Shown here: positions 26,846 through 35,742 of the stretch, piece after piece
How the letters are laid out: the number at the start of each line of letters is the position of its first letter
Position numbering within the stretch: position 1 is the first letter of the stretch
NCBI GenBank assembly: GCA_947259395.1
Contig: CAMYMN010000001.1
Coordinates: 85,554 to 149,553 of the forward strand
Source: an uncultured Gammaproteobacteria bacterium
Lineage (GTDB): Bacteria; Pseudomonadota; Gammaproteobacteria; Arenicellales; JAANXG01
DNA length: 64,000 bases
Direction: 5' to 3'
Notes under the pieces: model-generated
What the model was told of the DNA's origin: nothing
What the model saw: the letters and a program-made list of their open reading frames with translations, nothing else
Database searches by the model: none
Made by a program: the position numbers and the translations under genes

Positions 26846-28951
26846 TTAGCCGTCCGAGTTCGGCGCCGACGGCGTTTTGTTGGCCAGCACTTCTGGCGCC
26901 AGCGTTTGCACGCGGGCGAATTCCTGCTCGAATCGTTCCAGACACGCCCGGATCTCGGGGTCATCGCACCGGTCACCGGCAGATTCCAAGGCCCGCGCCG
27001 CCGCCACCAATGCTTGCGCCCCGACATAACCCGCCGACCCGGCAATATGATGCGCCAGTTGCCTGACCTGACTATGATCCCGCACCACCGCCGTACGATG
27101 AAGATCACGAAGCTTTTCGGGAACACTAATCAACAACTGCGCCACACTGCGCCGCCACAACGGCTCGTTCCCGGTCGCCATGCGAATCCCCGTCGCACGG
27201 TCCAACACGGCCTCAAGCGACACCTCCTGTGGACCCGGCGGCAGACCCACGTGGTGATCGAAGCGATTCGGAAAACACCGGCCCAGCACACCGATCAGCG
27301 CCCGCTCATCGATGGGCTTGGCAATAAACCCATCAAACCCCGCCCCGTCAAAGCGCCGCTCCTGCTCACCAATCACATCCGCCGACACCGCAATCACCAA
27401 ACAGCGTCCGGCCTGATCCTCGTCCTGCCGCAGCTGCTGGGTGGTCTCCACACCATCCATCTGCGCCATATGAATATCCATCAGCACTACATCAAATGTG
27501 CCTCTATCACATAAAACAAGGGCTTCACGACCGGATTCCGCCTCTGTAACGCTTATCCCATAGTGCGTTAACATCGCGGCCAGAAACGCGCGATTAATAT
27601 CGTTATCATCCACTACCAACACCTTAAGCCCACTACCGTCGAACGACAGATCCCTGTACGCGTCGCCCCGGCCCGAGCGCGTCCGCGGTACCTCGCCGGC
27701 ATCGGCTACCGAACAGGGAATCTCGACCGCGACCTTCGTGTAACGACCGGGTTCGCTGACAACGGTAATCGAACCGTTCATCGCCTCCACTAGATTCTTA
27801 GTAATCGTCAGCCCCAATCCCGTGCCACCGTAGCGCCGGTCCCGGCCACTCTCCGCCTGATGAAACGGCTCGAACAACTCTGCCACTTGGGACGACGGAA
27901 TACCGATGCCGGTGTCTGACACTTCGATTCGCAACCGGTCCTCTCCATTGGATTGCGCGACCTGGTCCACCGTGACCAATACCCGCCCTTGATGCGTGAA
28001 CTTGACCGCGTTGTTGGTCAGATTCGAAACAATCTCACCGATCCGAGTGGCATCGCTGACTACCGCCTCGGGCACGTTCGCACCAATCTCAACATCCAGA
28101 TCAATGCCCTTCTCCGCCGCCAGCGGCTCGAGCAGGCGCACCGCGTTACCGATCACCTCACCCACATTCACCGGCCGATGCTCTATATGTAGCTGGCCGG
28201 CTTCGATCTTCGATAAATCTAATATGTCATTGATGATGCGCAAAAGATTGTGCGCCGACTCCTCCACCGGTGCTAAGTACTTCTGCTGTATCTGCGTCAA
28301 ACCCGTCTTACGCATCAAATCCAAGAATCCCAACATGCCATTAATCGGCGTTCGAATCTCGTGGCTCATGTTAGCAAGGAATGCGCTCTTCGCTTGGTTG
28401 GCTTGCTTTGCCTGCAACAAGGCATCATTCAAACGATTAAGTAATTTGGCTACATAAAGTGGAAGGATGATCATGCTGCCGAGTATGCCAGTCGCAAGAG
28501 TAACGTTGCTTCGCCAATAGTCATTGGCTAATACGGCCATCGAAAATCCCATAAGACTCATGTTCATCGCGATGTAAAGGTATCTTGTCCCGTATCTAAA
28601 TCCATTTCCGAATGTGACAAACAAAAACACCGTAAACAACGGGACCCCCACAGGACCTGTAGCGTACATGATATAGGACAGACAGCCGATGTCCGTAAAC
28701 ATACCCCAGAGACGACGGATTATAGATTTTCGTGGCCTAATTAGAATTGTCATGAGGATGGACCAAGAACTAATCAAGAAGTATGTGACTACGAAAACCA
28801 AAAACCAGGATTTCGAATTAGAGGGATCGTCTAATACACCTTTCGCATATATATAGATCACAACGATGGTGCCTAAGACGATCCGAATAATGGCCTGTTC
28901 CGGCTCTGTATCCGGACACCGTCTTAGTCGTTCTTTTAGTTGATCCCACAT
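26846..28951 (-). CDS. RpfC-like hybrid sensor histidine kinase
   Basis: 701 residues. Membrane input domain, residues about 15-175 with several helices, including VTFGNGFRYGTRYLYIAMN, which closely resembles the DSF-sensing input module of Xanthomonas RpfC (V-T-I-G-N-G-L-R-Y-G). Then HisKA with the phospho-acceptor His197 ([14 protein letters not shown]), HATPase with N box (NLTNNAVKF) and G boxes (DTGIGIP, GGTGLGLTI), a receiver with Asp492 (VVLMDIHMAQMDG), and an Hpt domain with LAHHIAGSAG near 635, where the usual Lys after the His reads Ala. No rpfF or rpfG is nearby. It sits beside the FadL porin and downstream of the vWA gene start, with a 66-base gap to the latter. Confidence 0.9.
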   Translation of the reverse strand: MWDQLKERLRRCPDTEPEQAIIRIVLGTIVVIYIYAKGVLDDPSNSKSWFLVFVVTYFLISSWSILMTILIRPRKSIIRRLWGMFTDIGCLSYIMYATGPVGVPLFTVFLFVTFGNGFRYGTRYLYIAMNMSLMGFSMAVLANDYWRSNVTLATGILGSMIILPLYVAKLLNRLNDALLQAKQANQAKSAFLANMSHEIRTPINGMLGFLDLMRKTGLTQIQQKYLAPVEESAHNLLRIINDILDLSKIEAGQLHIEHRPVNVGEVIGNAVRLLEPLAAEKGIDLDVEIGANVPEAVVSDATRIGEIVSNLTNNAVKFTHQGRVLVTVDQVAQSNGEDRLRIEVSDTGIGIPSSQVAELFEPFHQAESGRDRRYGGTGLGLTITKNLVEAMNGSITVVSEPGRYTKVAVEIPCSVADAGEVPRTRSGRGDAYRDLSFDGSGLKVLVVDDNDINRAFLAAMLTHYGISVTEAESGREALVLCDRGTFDVVLMDIHMAQMDGVETTQQLRQDEDQAGRCLVIAVSADVIGEQERRFDGAGFDGFIAKPIDERALIGVLGRCFPNRFDHHVGLPPGPQEVSLEAVLDRATGIRMATGNEPLWRRSVAQLLISVPEKLRDLHRTAVVRDHSQVRQLAHHIAGSAGYVGAQALVAAARALESAGDRCDDPEIRACLERFEQEFARVQTLAPEVLANKTPSAPNSDG

Positions 28952-29017
28952 TTTAAGAATCTAATCGCGTTGCCGACGTAACTATCGGTATTGAGTTTAA
29001 ACAAGTTAGACAACCTC

Positions 29018-30217
29018 TTAGTTCAGCTGTATCCGCTGTCCCCAAGGGACTTTGGCTTTGCCCTTGACCACCCAGAGCACGGGATAGGCGGGTTCTCGTT
29101 CCGGAAATGTGCCTTGGGCATCCGTGAAGTAAAGCAATAGATCCGGCCGTATCGTCTGTTCTTCCACCCATTCGAACACCGGAACAAAACTCGTCCCGCC
29201 CCCGCCCTGGATCTTGGCCGGAAGCCGTACCTGATCCCACGCCTCAAACATCCACGGCGCGCCGGACGCCAACTGCACATCACAAGGCAGCAGCGTGACG
29301 CGCGCCTTCATCTGCCCCTTGATGGCGTCTACTTCGGACAGAAACTGATCCATCTCCGGTTGCGATATCGAACCGCTGGTATCGACGCCGACAATGATAT
29401 CTACGTGGGCGCTTCTGAGGCTGGGCAAAATAGCGTCCCCTTCGCGTCTCGCCGGCCGCGCATAGTTGAAATCTTCGCGGCCCTGCATGGTCATGTAGCG
29501 CGCCAGCAACATGCGCCACGGCAACTGTGGTTGCAGCAGGTGATCGACCATTCGTGCCATCAACCCGCTCAACTTCCCGGCGCGCATCGCCTGCTGCGCC
29601 GCCCCAGCCAGGCGTTGCTGCCATTGGGTCTCCAACCGATCCCGCTCGTCTGGCGTCAACGGCGGCGGTTGCGGTGCGCCGCCGGCATCCTGATCCAGTT
29701 CGGCGCCACGACCGCCGTGATCGCTTTGCTTGCGCTCGCCAAACCCGCCGCGGTCTTGGTGTTGCGGGTTGTCATCATCGTAGAGATGCTGGTCCTGCGG
29801 TTGTTTATCGGGATTCTCCTCGATCAGCGGATAGATTTCCTCCGCGGTCATGCCTTCATATTCCGCGAAGTACAGCGCATTGGGCGGCGGTGACAGGCCA
29901 TCCTGAACCAGCAACGGATTCACCGCGTAGTCGCAGGCCAGATCCCAGCGCCGCTTCTCGCGGCGTTGGCGCCGGGCGAAATGCGACAGCGCGCAGTGCA
30001 GGGCCTCATGCGCGAGCACGAATTGGGTCTGCTCTAGCGACAAGGCCTCGATATAGGATGCGTTGTAATAGAAACCCCGCGCATCGGTGGCGGTCGTCGG
30101 ACACCACTTGGGATCGGCGGATGTCATCGGTAGCCTCAGCACCAGCGCACCGAGGAACGGCTTATCGAGAATAAGCCTGGTACGCGCGGCGCTCAGCTTG
30201 GTTTCGATGTCGGCCAT
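29018..30217 (-). CDS. vWA-like protein with HExxH zincin-like domain (DUF2201 type)
   Basis: Two-part cytoplasmic protein. The N-terminal part has VLAHEALHCALSHFARR (HExxH at about residues 70-74), as in putative metallopeptidases; the middle (about 135-185) is low-complexity and acidic/Gln-rich; and the C-terminal vWA-like domain has a MIDAS-type DTSGS near residue 279 with GGGTSFVPVFEW and FTDAQG. I chose the ATG at 30217 (MADIETKLSAARTRLILDKP); a TTG at 30286 would add 23 residues. Proteins of this type are encoded with MoxR ATPases, and one lies three genes upstream at 31068-32138. Function unknown; a chaperone or remodelling role is inferred. Confidence 0.85.
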   Translation of the reverse strand: MADIETKLSAARTRLILDKPFLGALVLRLPMTSADPKWCPTTATDARGFYYNASYIEALSLEQTQFVLAHEALHCALSHFARRQRREKRRWDLACDYAVNPLLVQDGLSPPPNALYFAEYEGMTAEEIYPLIEENPDKQPQDQHLYDDDNPQHQDRGGFGERKQSDHGGRGAELDQDAGGAPQPPPLTPDERDRLETQWQQRLAGAAQQAMRAGKLSGLMARMVDHLLQPQLPWRMLLARYMTMQGREDFNYARPARREGDAILPSLRSAHVDIIVGVDTSGSISQPEMDQFLSEVDAIKGQMKARVTLLPCDVQLASGAPWMFEAWDQVRLPAKIQGGGGTSFVPVFEWVEEQTIRPDLLLYFTDAQGTFPEREPAYPVLWVVKGKAKVPWGQRIQLN

Positions 30218-30342
30218 ATAATCTTCATAATTCGGGGCGTGGGGCTGGGTGCTCGGAATTTGGAATTTGTCTCCGATCTTTTGCAAATCGTCTGCTAAGA
30301 ATTCTTCCTTTAAACTTTACGACTTTATCTTTAGATTTTTCG

Positions 30343-30684
30343 TTACATCACTCGGTAAGGCTCTTCATCGCTGAGCTTGAACAACCGCACCGCGGCATCA
30401 ATCGCCGCTTGGGAAAACATATCGATGTCGGTCAACTCGTCGCTGGCTTCGAACTGTTTCGATTGTTCTTCAGCCATGACCACCATGTGATAGTCCCGGT
30501 GTTGCGTGCGCTCGAGAACAACATATAAACAGGGATCGTTTTCACCTTCACGAACCAAGGCGAACACGTAGATGTAGTGCTTGCTGTCTTTGGACTCGAT
30601 GTCGCCGAGAACCACCGCTTCGAATTCGCCGATTCGGTAACGGCGCTGGGGAATTGCAGTCAGAATTTGTGGTGTGTTTTTCAT
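30343..30684 (-). CDS. Small protein of unknown function in the MoxR-vWA cluster
   Basis: 113 residues, no signal or membrane segment, mostly beta in the first two thirds (RRYRIGEFEAVVLGDIESKDSKHYIYVFALV) with a helical C-terminus (DMFSQAAIDAAVRLFKLSDEEPYRVM). I do not recognise a family. It lies between the vWA gene (56 bases to the next stop-start gap) and the 30750-30995 frame, all on the same strand as MoxR, which suggests a shared operon. Confidence 0.75.
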   Translation of the reverse strand: MKNTPQILTAIPQRRYRIGEFEAVVLGDIESKDSKHYIYVFALVREGENDPCLYVVLERTQHRDYHMVVMAEEQSKQFEASDELTDIDMFSQAAIDAAVRLFKLSDEEPYRVM

Positions 30685-30749
30685 GGCGAAGATGGTACAA
30701 AGTCAAAGTATACAAAGAAACGCTGCTTCAGCTCTCGAGCCTTCCGACA

Positions 30750-30995
30750 TTACGCTCTCTTCCGGCCTCCGAACTCATGCCGCCCGATGCGAAGATTCTT
30801 ATATTGCCGAATCATGACTATCGCTTTGAGCACGGTGGGGTGATCGATCTTTGCCACCGGTAATCCGACCCGCGCGTGACACTCGCCAATGCCGGTTGAC
30901 GTCACCTCGATAAACGATCTCCGCCCGGGCGCCACGCATTCGATGTATACCTGCCATCTGACCGGGTGTCTTTGAAATATCCCCTCGAAGCACAC
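30750..30995 (-). CDS. Putative small protein between MoxR and the 113-residue unknown
   Basis: 81 codons from the GTG at 30995 (VCFEGIFQRHPVRWQVYIECV). The residues look like a folded beta-rich protein (RSFIEVTSTGIGECHARVGLPV), and the same frame stays open upstream to the MoxR stop codon and still reads protein-like (ANYELIDAGNGRYQVVCFEG). No ATG, GTG or TTG exists in that upstream part. The true start may therefore be a rare codon just after the MoxR stop, where a GAGGT motif is placed 7 bases before an ATC codon. I cannot assign a family. Confidence 0.5.
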   Translation of the reverse strand: MCFEGIFQRHPVRWQVYIECVAPGRRSFIEVTSTGIGECHARVGLPVAKIDHPTVLKAIVMIRQYKNLRIGRHEFGGRKRA

Positions 30996-31067
30996 TACCT
31001 GGTAGCGCCCATTGCCGGCATCGATCAGTTCGTAATTCGCCGAAGCGGCGGCATTGGATTCGATGGT

Positions 31068-32138
31068 CTATACCTCAAACAGCACGACGTCAGCGACTGC
31101 CTTGGCCCAGTTTGCAAACTGCGGCACGGCAAACAGCTCCTGTCCTACCGCACGGTGCATATCCGAGACCAGCATGACCCCCATCTCCCGCTGCGGAAAC
31201 CGGCCGGCATAGTCGATGATGCGTCCGTAGACATGCTCGGCATTACCGTTCCCCTTGGCCTTCAAGGCACGGCCAACCAGGGCACTCGCCACGGCATACT
31301 GTAGATCGATCTCCTCGGGCACTTGTGTTTCGTTACCATCGAGGATCGCGTCAATATCAGGAAGATTGTCGAGGTTCTGAATAAATGCATTCAATTCAAT
31401 GCCCGCGGCTGGTCCTACACATCCCTGCAAGGCACCGATCAAAATGTCGGGGAGGTCTCCAAACTTCTGCAACGCCCGATGCGTAAACTCCCATGAGCGG
31501 GGCGAGGGGAACGCGACCGGGTTGTGGGCGGGGTCAAAGTCGAATAACAGCTCGGGTCGGAATCTTAGAAATGCAATGACCCGTTCGTCGATACCGCTGG
31601 CGTAGGCCCAGGTCACCCAGTCGTCCAGATTTACGTCGACTTCGAAATGGGAGAACCGGTTCGCTAATGGTGCCGGCATGGAATACGTCACGCCGCGGTC
31701 CCCCTGCCGGTTGCCGGCGGCAAAAATCGCCCACCCGCTTGGTACTTGGTAAGCACCAAGACGTCGATCAAGAATCAGCTGATAGGCGGCGGCGGACACG
31801 CTGGGCGGCGCCGACGTAATCTCGTCCAAGAACAAGACGCCATTCGCACCGTGGCGTTTCTGTTCAGGAAGCATTGCGGGCACCGCCCATTCCACCAGGT
31901 CGCCGACGCGGAACGGAATACCCCGCAGGTCGCTAGGTTCCAACTGTGACAGGCGGATGTCGATCACCGGAACGTTATGGTGCCCAGCCGCCTGTGCAAC
32001 CATCTGTGACTTGCCGACACCCGGCGGACCCCATAGCATGACCGGCGTGTGGTGTCCGTGTCGGGCGCTTTGAAATTCGTAGTCCAGAATCTTTAATATT
32101 TGTGCAACCTTATTTCTTGCATTTATAATTTTTGTCAT
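31068..32138 (-). CDS. MoxR-family AAA+ ATPase
   Basis: 356-residue AAA+ ATPase of the MoxR group, which act with vWA proteins as chaperones for maturation of enzyme complexes or in stress responses. Walker A GPPGVGKSQMV is near residue 37, Walker B VLFLDEITSAPPSV near 100, and the sensor 1 region IFAAGNRQGDRGV near 140. Upstream of a same-strand cluster with two small unknown proteins and a vWA/zincin-like protein. Its ATG shares two bases with the divergent reductase ATG (CATG at 32136-32139), so each promoter must lie inside the other gene. No Shine-Dalgarno sequence is visible. Confidence 0.9.
   Translation of the reverse strand: MTKIINARNKVAQILKILDYEFQSARHGHHTPVMLWGPPGVGKSQMVAQAAGHHNVPVIDIRLSQLEPSDLRGIPFRVGDLVEWAVPAMLPEQKRHGANGVLFLDEITSAPPSVSAAAYQLILDRRLGAYQVPSGWAIFAAGNRQGDRGVTYSMPAPLANRFSHFEVDVNLDDWVTWAYASGIDERVIAFLRFRPELLFDFDPAHNPVAFPSPRSWEFTHRALQKFGDLPDILIGALQGCVGPAAGIELNAFIQNLDNLPDIDAILDGNETQVPEEIDLQYAVASALVGRALKAKGNGNAEHVYGRIIDYAGRFPQREMGVMLVSDMHRAVGQELFAVPQFANWAKAVADVVLFEV
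32100..32129 (+). promoter_or_regulatory. Candidate promoter of a leaderless reductase mRNA
   Basis: Plus strand: TTGTGC (32100-32105), an 18-base spacer and a perfect TATAAT (32124-32129). The ATG at 32137 begins 7 bases beyond the -10 element, where transcription would be expected to start. The gene has no Shine-Dalgarno sequence. The site lies inside the first codons of the divergent MoxR gene. Confidence 0.5.
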
Positions 32139-33153
32139 GGCAGGTCTAGTCCGTCTTCAACCCAGCGATCATCAATTCCCCGTTGATGGTAATGATTCGA
32201 TTCTAGACGCCGCACTTCAGGCCGGCCTGCCGATGAATTATGGCTGCAGCAACGGCAACTGCGGATTGTGCCAGGCGCGTCTGGTATCCGGCGAGGTCAG
32301 CAAGATCAGCCACCACGATTTCGTCTTCGGCGTGGCTGAAAAAAGCATGGGGCACATTCTGCTCTGCGCCTATACCGCGGTGGGCAATGTCGTAATTGAA
32401 GCCCATGAGAGCGCGGTGATTCCGGAACAACATATTACGACTCGGGTAAAGAAACTGAATCCACTCGCCGGCGACATCGTGTTACTGCACCTACAGACAC
32501 CACGGACTCAGCGATTGCGTTTCTTGGCCGGTCAAAGCGTACGGCTGGACTTGGACGGCCGGGCCTGCGCGACCCATCCGATTGCCAGCTGTCCCTGCGA
32601 CGACCGCAATATCCAGTTTCATATACGGTTGAAATTTGATGATGAGTTCTCGCAGCGTATTGAATCGCTCAAACCGGCCAACACGGTGCAAATTATTGGG
32701 CCGCTCGGTGATTTCACGCTTAACAATCGTTCTCACCGTTCTATATTGTTGCTAGCGTTCGACACCGGATTTGCGCCGGTAAAAAGTTTGATTGAGCACG
32801 CCATGCAATTGGAACATAGCGAGAATCTGTATCTGTATTGGATCGCGGAGGCTGAGGAAGGCCACTACATGCACAATTTGGTGCGCTCTTGGATCGATGT
32901 ATTCGATAATTTTTCCTACACACCTTTGAACGCCAAAGATCTTAATCCATGCGCTACCCCAGCCGGAGGGATGCAAACCGACGCTTGGCGAGATGTTTCG
33001 CAAGCACTGCTCCGACAACTCGACGCTGAACATGACAATCTAAATGACTTCGACATCTATGTCGCAGGTCCGGATACTGTAGTGCAGTTTGTGCGGGATA
33101 GTCTAGTGAAACATGGCTTTCCACGAGAACAATTCAAATCGATATCAACTTAG
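32137..33153 (+). CDS. 2Fe-2S ferredoxin-NAD(P)H reductase-like flavoprotein
   Basis: Electron-transfer enzyme with three modules: a plant-type 2Fe-2S ferredoxin domain (residues 1-90; ligands Cys37, Cys42, Cys45 and Cys77 in YGCSNGNCGLC and LLCAY), a FAD-binding beta-barrel (about 98-195), and an NAD(P)-binding domain (about 200-335, with AFDTGFAPVKSLIEHA). This is the layout of CDP-6-deoxy-hexose reductase and of oxygenase reductases. Compared with these, the FAD motif RxYS is replaced by THPIAS (around residue 148), so flavin binding may differ. No oxygenase partner is in the window. 338 residues. Confidence 0.85.
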   Translation: MAGLVRLQPSDHQFPVDGNDSILDAALQAGLPMNYGCSNGNCGLCQARLVSGEVSKISHHDFVFGVAEKSMGHILLCAYTAVGNVVIEAHESAVIPEQHITTRVKKLNPLAGDIVLLHLQTPRTQRLRFLAGQSVRLDLDGRACATHPIASCPCDDRNIQFHIRLKFDDEFSQRIESLKPANTVQIIGPLGDFTLNNRSHRSILLLAFDTGFAPVKSLIEHAMQLEHSENLYLYWIAEAEEGHYMHNLVRSWIDVFDNFSYTPLNAKDLNPCATPAGGMQTDAWRDVSQALLRQLDAEHDNLNDFDIYVAGPDTVVQFVRDSLVKHGFPREQFKSIST

Positions 33154-33383
33154 AGATAGTTACTGTTCTCACATTAACATGCGACGCGAGCACTGGTTAC
33201 CATTTTAAGCATAGCGAGGAACCTCAATGTCTCGGGTGATAGTGGGAAATTAGACAGGGTTAGATCCCTCGTCGTGCCTCCTCGGGATGACACCATCTTT
33301 AGAAACACAAACATATCGACAATAGGATATTCCCCAATTCCGTCTTTATCGTTTCAATTACCCCCGGAACACGGTGCAGCGCT

Positions 33384-34769
33384 ATGAACTTTTTTCCTAT
33401 TTTCCTGGATATTAAAGACCGGCCGTGCCTGGTAGTGGGTGGCGGAGACGTTGCGGCGCGCAAAGTTACGCTGCTATGCAAGGCCGGCGGACAGGTAACG
33501 GTGATCGCGCCACGCCTGTGTGATCGCTTATCGACCCAATATCAGCGTGGCGAAATCAAACACCAGCAACGTGGCTTTGAGCCGGATGATGTTGCGGAAA
33601 ACCTCATCATCATCGCCGCCACCGACGACGAGAAACTCAACCGGCGCGTGTCGGAATTGGCAAAGCAGCAGAACATCGCTGTAAACGTCGTCGACCAACC
33701 GGAGCTTTGCAGTTTCACCATGCCGTCGATTGTCGATCGCTCGCCGGTAGTGATCGCAGTGTCGACGGGCGGCGCCTCACCGGTCCTCGCCAGACTGTTG
33801 CGGGCACGATTAGAGACCCTGATTCCCGCTGCATACGGGCGCCTGGCAAAGCTGGTGGAAGGATTCCGGCGACAGGTCAAACAACGTTTCGCAACCACCG
33901 ATGAACGCCGGCGCTTCTGGGAAGGCATATTGCAGGGCCCGATCGCCGAGATGCTGCTTGCCGGGCAGGAACCGGCAGCGCGCGCAGCACTGGAGCAGGC
34001 CGTGGCCCAGGCTCATGCCAGCGACGCGATCGGCGAAGTGTATCTGGTGGGCGCGGGCCCCGGTGACCCGGATCTTCTCACGTTTCGCGCCCTGCGCTTG
34101 ATGCAGCAGGCGGATATTATTCTCTATGACCGCCTGGTGAGCCCGGAGATACTGGAACTCACGCGCCGAGATGCTGATCGCATCTATGTCGGCAAGGAAC
34201 GCTCGAAACACGCGGTGCCGCAAGCGGAAATCAATGCTTTGCTGGTTGAACTAGCTAAACAAGGCAAACGGGTGCTGCGCTTGAAGGGGGGCGATCCATT
34301 CATATTTGGGCGTGGGGGCGAAGAGATCGATCGGTTAACGGATGAAGGCATTGCGTTCCAAGTCGTACCCGGGATCACCGCCGCCGCGGGATGTGCATCT
34401 TATGCCGGCATCCCGTTGACACACAGGGATTATTCCCAATCCTGCGTGTTTGTCACCGGTCACTTGAAAGACGATACCACCGATCTAAATTGGGATACGC
34501 TGACCCAACCGCAACAAACGGTGGTGATCTACATGAGCCTTGCGGGGCTGGAGATAATCTGCCGCGAGTTGATCCTTCACGGACTGCCTGAGGTGACGCC
34601 GGCGGCGTTGATCGAGCAAGGTACTACCCAGCAGCAACGGGTACTCATCGGCGACCTCGGCACGCTTCCGGGGATAGTCAAGGCTGCCGGAGTTCGCGCA
34701 CCAACCTTGGTCATCATCGGAAAGGTCGTAGAGCTGCACAAAAAGCTTTCTTGGTTTCATCCGGCGTAA
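33384..34769 (+). CDS. cysG: CysG, siroheme synthase
   Basis: Trifunctional enzyme that makes siroheme from uroporphyrinogen III. The N-terminal dehydrogenase/ferrochelatase module starts with MNFFPIFLDIKDRPCLVVGG and GDVAARKV, followed by NVVDQPELCSFTMPSIVDRSP. The C-terminal SAM-dependent uroporphyrinogen methyltransferase begins at VYLVGAGPGDPDLLTFRALRLM, with LRLKGGDPFIFGRGGEE and VVPGITAAAGCASYAGIPLTHR. 461 residues, full length. Siroheme serves sulfite or nitrite reductases, none of which is encoded here. The 230 bases upstream hold no gene that I can support. Confidence 0.96.
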   Translation: MNFFPIFLDIKDRPCLVVGGGDVAARKVTLLCKAGGQVTVIAPRLCDRLSTQYQRGEIKHQQRGFEPDDVAENLIIIAATDDEKLNRRVSELAKQQNIAVNVVDQPELCSFTMPSIVDRSPVVIAVSTGGASPVLARLLRARLETLIPAAYGRLAKLVEGFRRQVKQRFATTDERRRFWEGILQGPIAEMLLAGQEPAARAALEQAVAQAHASDAIGEVYLVGAGPGDPDLLTFRALRLMQQADIILYDRLVSPEILELTRRDADRIYVGKERSKHAVPQAEINALLVELAKQGKRVLRLKGGDPFIFGRGGEEIDRLTDEGIAFQVVPGITAAAGCASYAGIPLTHRDYSQSCVFVTGHLKDDTTDLNWDTLTQPQQTVVIYMSLAGLEIICRELILHGLPEVTPAALIEQGTTQQQRVLIGDLGTLPGIVKAAGVRAPTLVIIGKVVELHKKLSWFHPA

Positions 34770-34922
34770 ACAACTCAATGCCGCACTTTTGGATTGCGTG
34801 GTCCAGACCGAAATTTTGCGCTAAATTCTAAGCTTATTTGTGTGTTCTAAAATGCGGTTGTTGGCAGAGCGTAGGAAACGGTATGCTTCACCATCATCAA
34901 TGTTGTTCATTGTATTAAATTC

Positions 34923-34941
34923 CAGACAACCATGTTGTCTG
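34923..34941. repeat. 19-bp perfect inverted repeat before the DUF302 gene
   Basis: CAGACAAC-CAT-GTTGTCTG, 8-bp arms with a 3-base centre. It lies 9 bases upstream of the GGAGG ribosome binding site of the gene starting at 34965. It could be an operator or a small leader hairpin; no T-run follows, so it is not a terminator. Confidence 0.6.
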
Positions 34942-34964
34942 ATGTCACCAGGAGGACGTAACTA

Positions 34965-35738
34965 GTGATTCGAAAAACACATGCCGGCATCTTTTTATTC
35001 GTCGCTGCATACATGTTGTCCTTATCGCCGGCGAATGCACAACAAACCGAACAAAGTGGCGCCGCAGCGCCAGCCGGTGAACAAGCAGCCCCGGCGAAAA
35101 AACCAATGACGGTCGACGAGGAACTGATGCCCAGACCCGAACTGGGTGATAGATCCATTGATGTGTTATCCGAAGACGCGCAAAAAGTGCTGCGGGAACG
35201 TTATCTTGCAAACTCCACCCGGGTGATGCCGCCGGTGCCTGTGGCGCAGAAAAAGCAATGGTTTCAGCAGATGATGTCGATGAGCGCAATGTCGATGCGC
35301 GACTTGTTCAACATGATGACATCCAAGTTGAAAGTGGACGAGGGAATTGCGTTTGACGATGTCATCGAGGCCATGGACCTCAAGGCCAATGACGTGAACT
35401 TCAAAAAAGTGGGACACAACAAATTCTGGAAGGACGTCTCGGCGATCAGCGGAATACCGGCGCTTAGAGTAGAGATACTGCAATATTGCGATGCCACGGT
35501 CGGCCGCCGAATGTTGGACTACAGTCCCGAGTTCGTGATCTTTATTCCGTGCCGTATCGCGGTGATGGAGGACGCTGGCGGCGATATCTGGCTGATGACC
35601 ATGGATTGGGATGTCAGCTGGCTGGCGATGGCGTGGCACCCTGACTCCAAGCTCAACGACCAGTTGAAGAAAGACGCGGTTCGCATTCGCGACGCAATGG
35701 AGCAAATCATGCAAGCTGGCGCCAAGGGTGAGTGGTAA
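34965..35738 (+). CDS. Secreted DUF302-domain protein
   Basis: 257 residues from a GTG start with GGAGG 9 bases upstream. Signal peptide IFLFVAAYMLSLSPANAQ, then an Ala/Pro/Gln-rich linker (about 27-50). The C-terminal domain (about 140-250) has the DUF302 pattern: EILQYCDATVGRRMLDYSP, EFVIFIPCRIAVMED and DIWLMTMDWD. DUF302 proteins have no proven biochemical role; the two Cys of YCD and IPCR may bind metal or form a disulfide. It stands alone, convergent with the SDR gene. A perfect inverted repeat precedes the ribosome binding site. Confidence 0.85.
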   Translation: MIRKTHAGIFLFVAAYMLSLSPANAQQTEQSGAAAPAGEQAAPAKKPMTVDEELMPRPELGDRSIDVLSEDAQKVLRERYLANSTRVMPPVPVAQKKQWFQQMMSMSAMSMRDLFNMMTSKLKVDEGIAFDDVIEAMDLKANDVNFKKVGHNKFWKDVSAISGIPALRVEILQYCDATVGRRMLDYSPEFVIFIPCRIAVMEDAGGDIWLMTMDWDVSWLAMAWHPDSKLNDQLKKDAVRIRDAMEQIMQAGAKGEW

Positions 35739-35742
35739 AAGC

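Noticed and set aside
33154..33383. Possible small gene or riboswitch before cysG
   Set aside because: No frame with a start and coding character, and no recognisable riboswitch consensus. A CCTCGTCGTGCCTCCTCGGGATGAC segment only hints at a weak hairpin.
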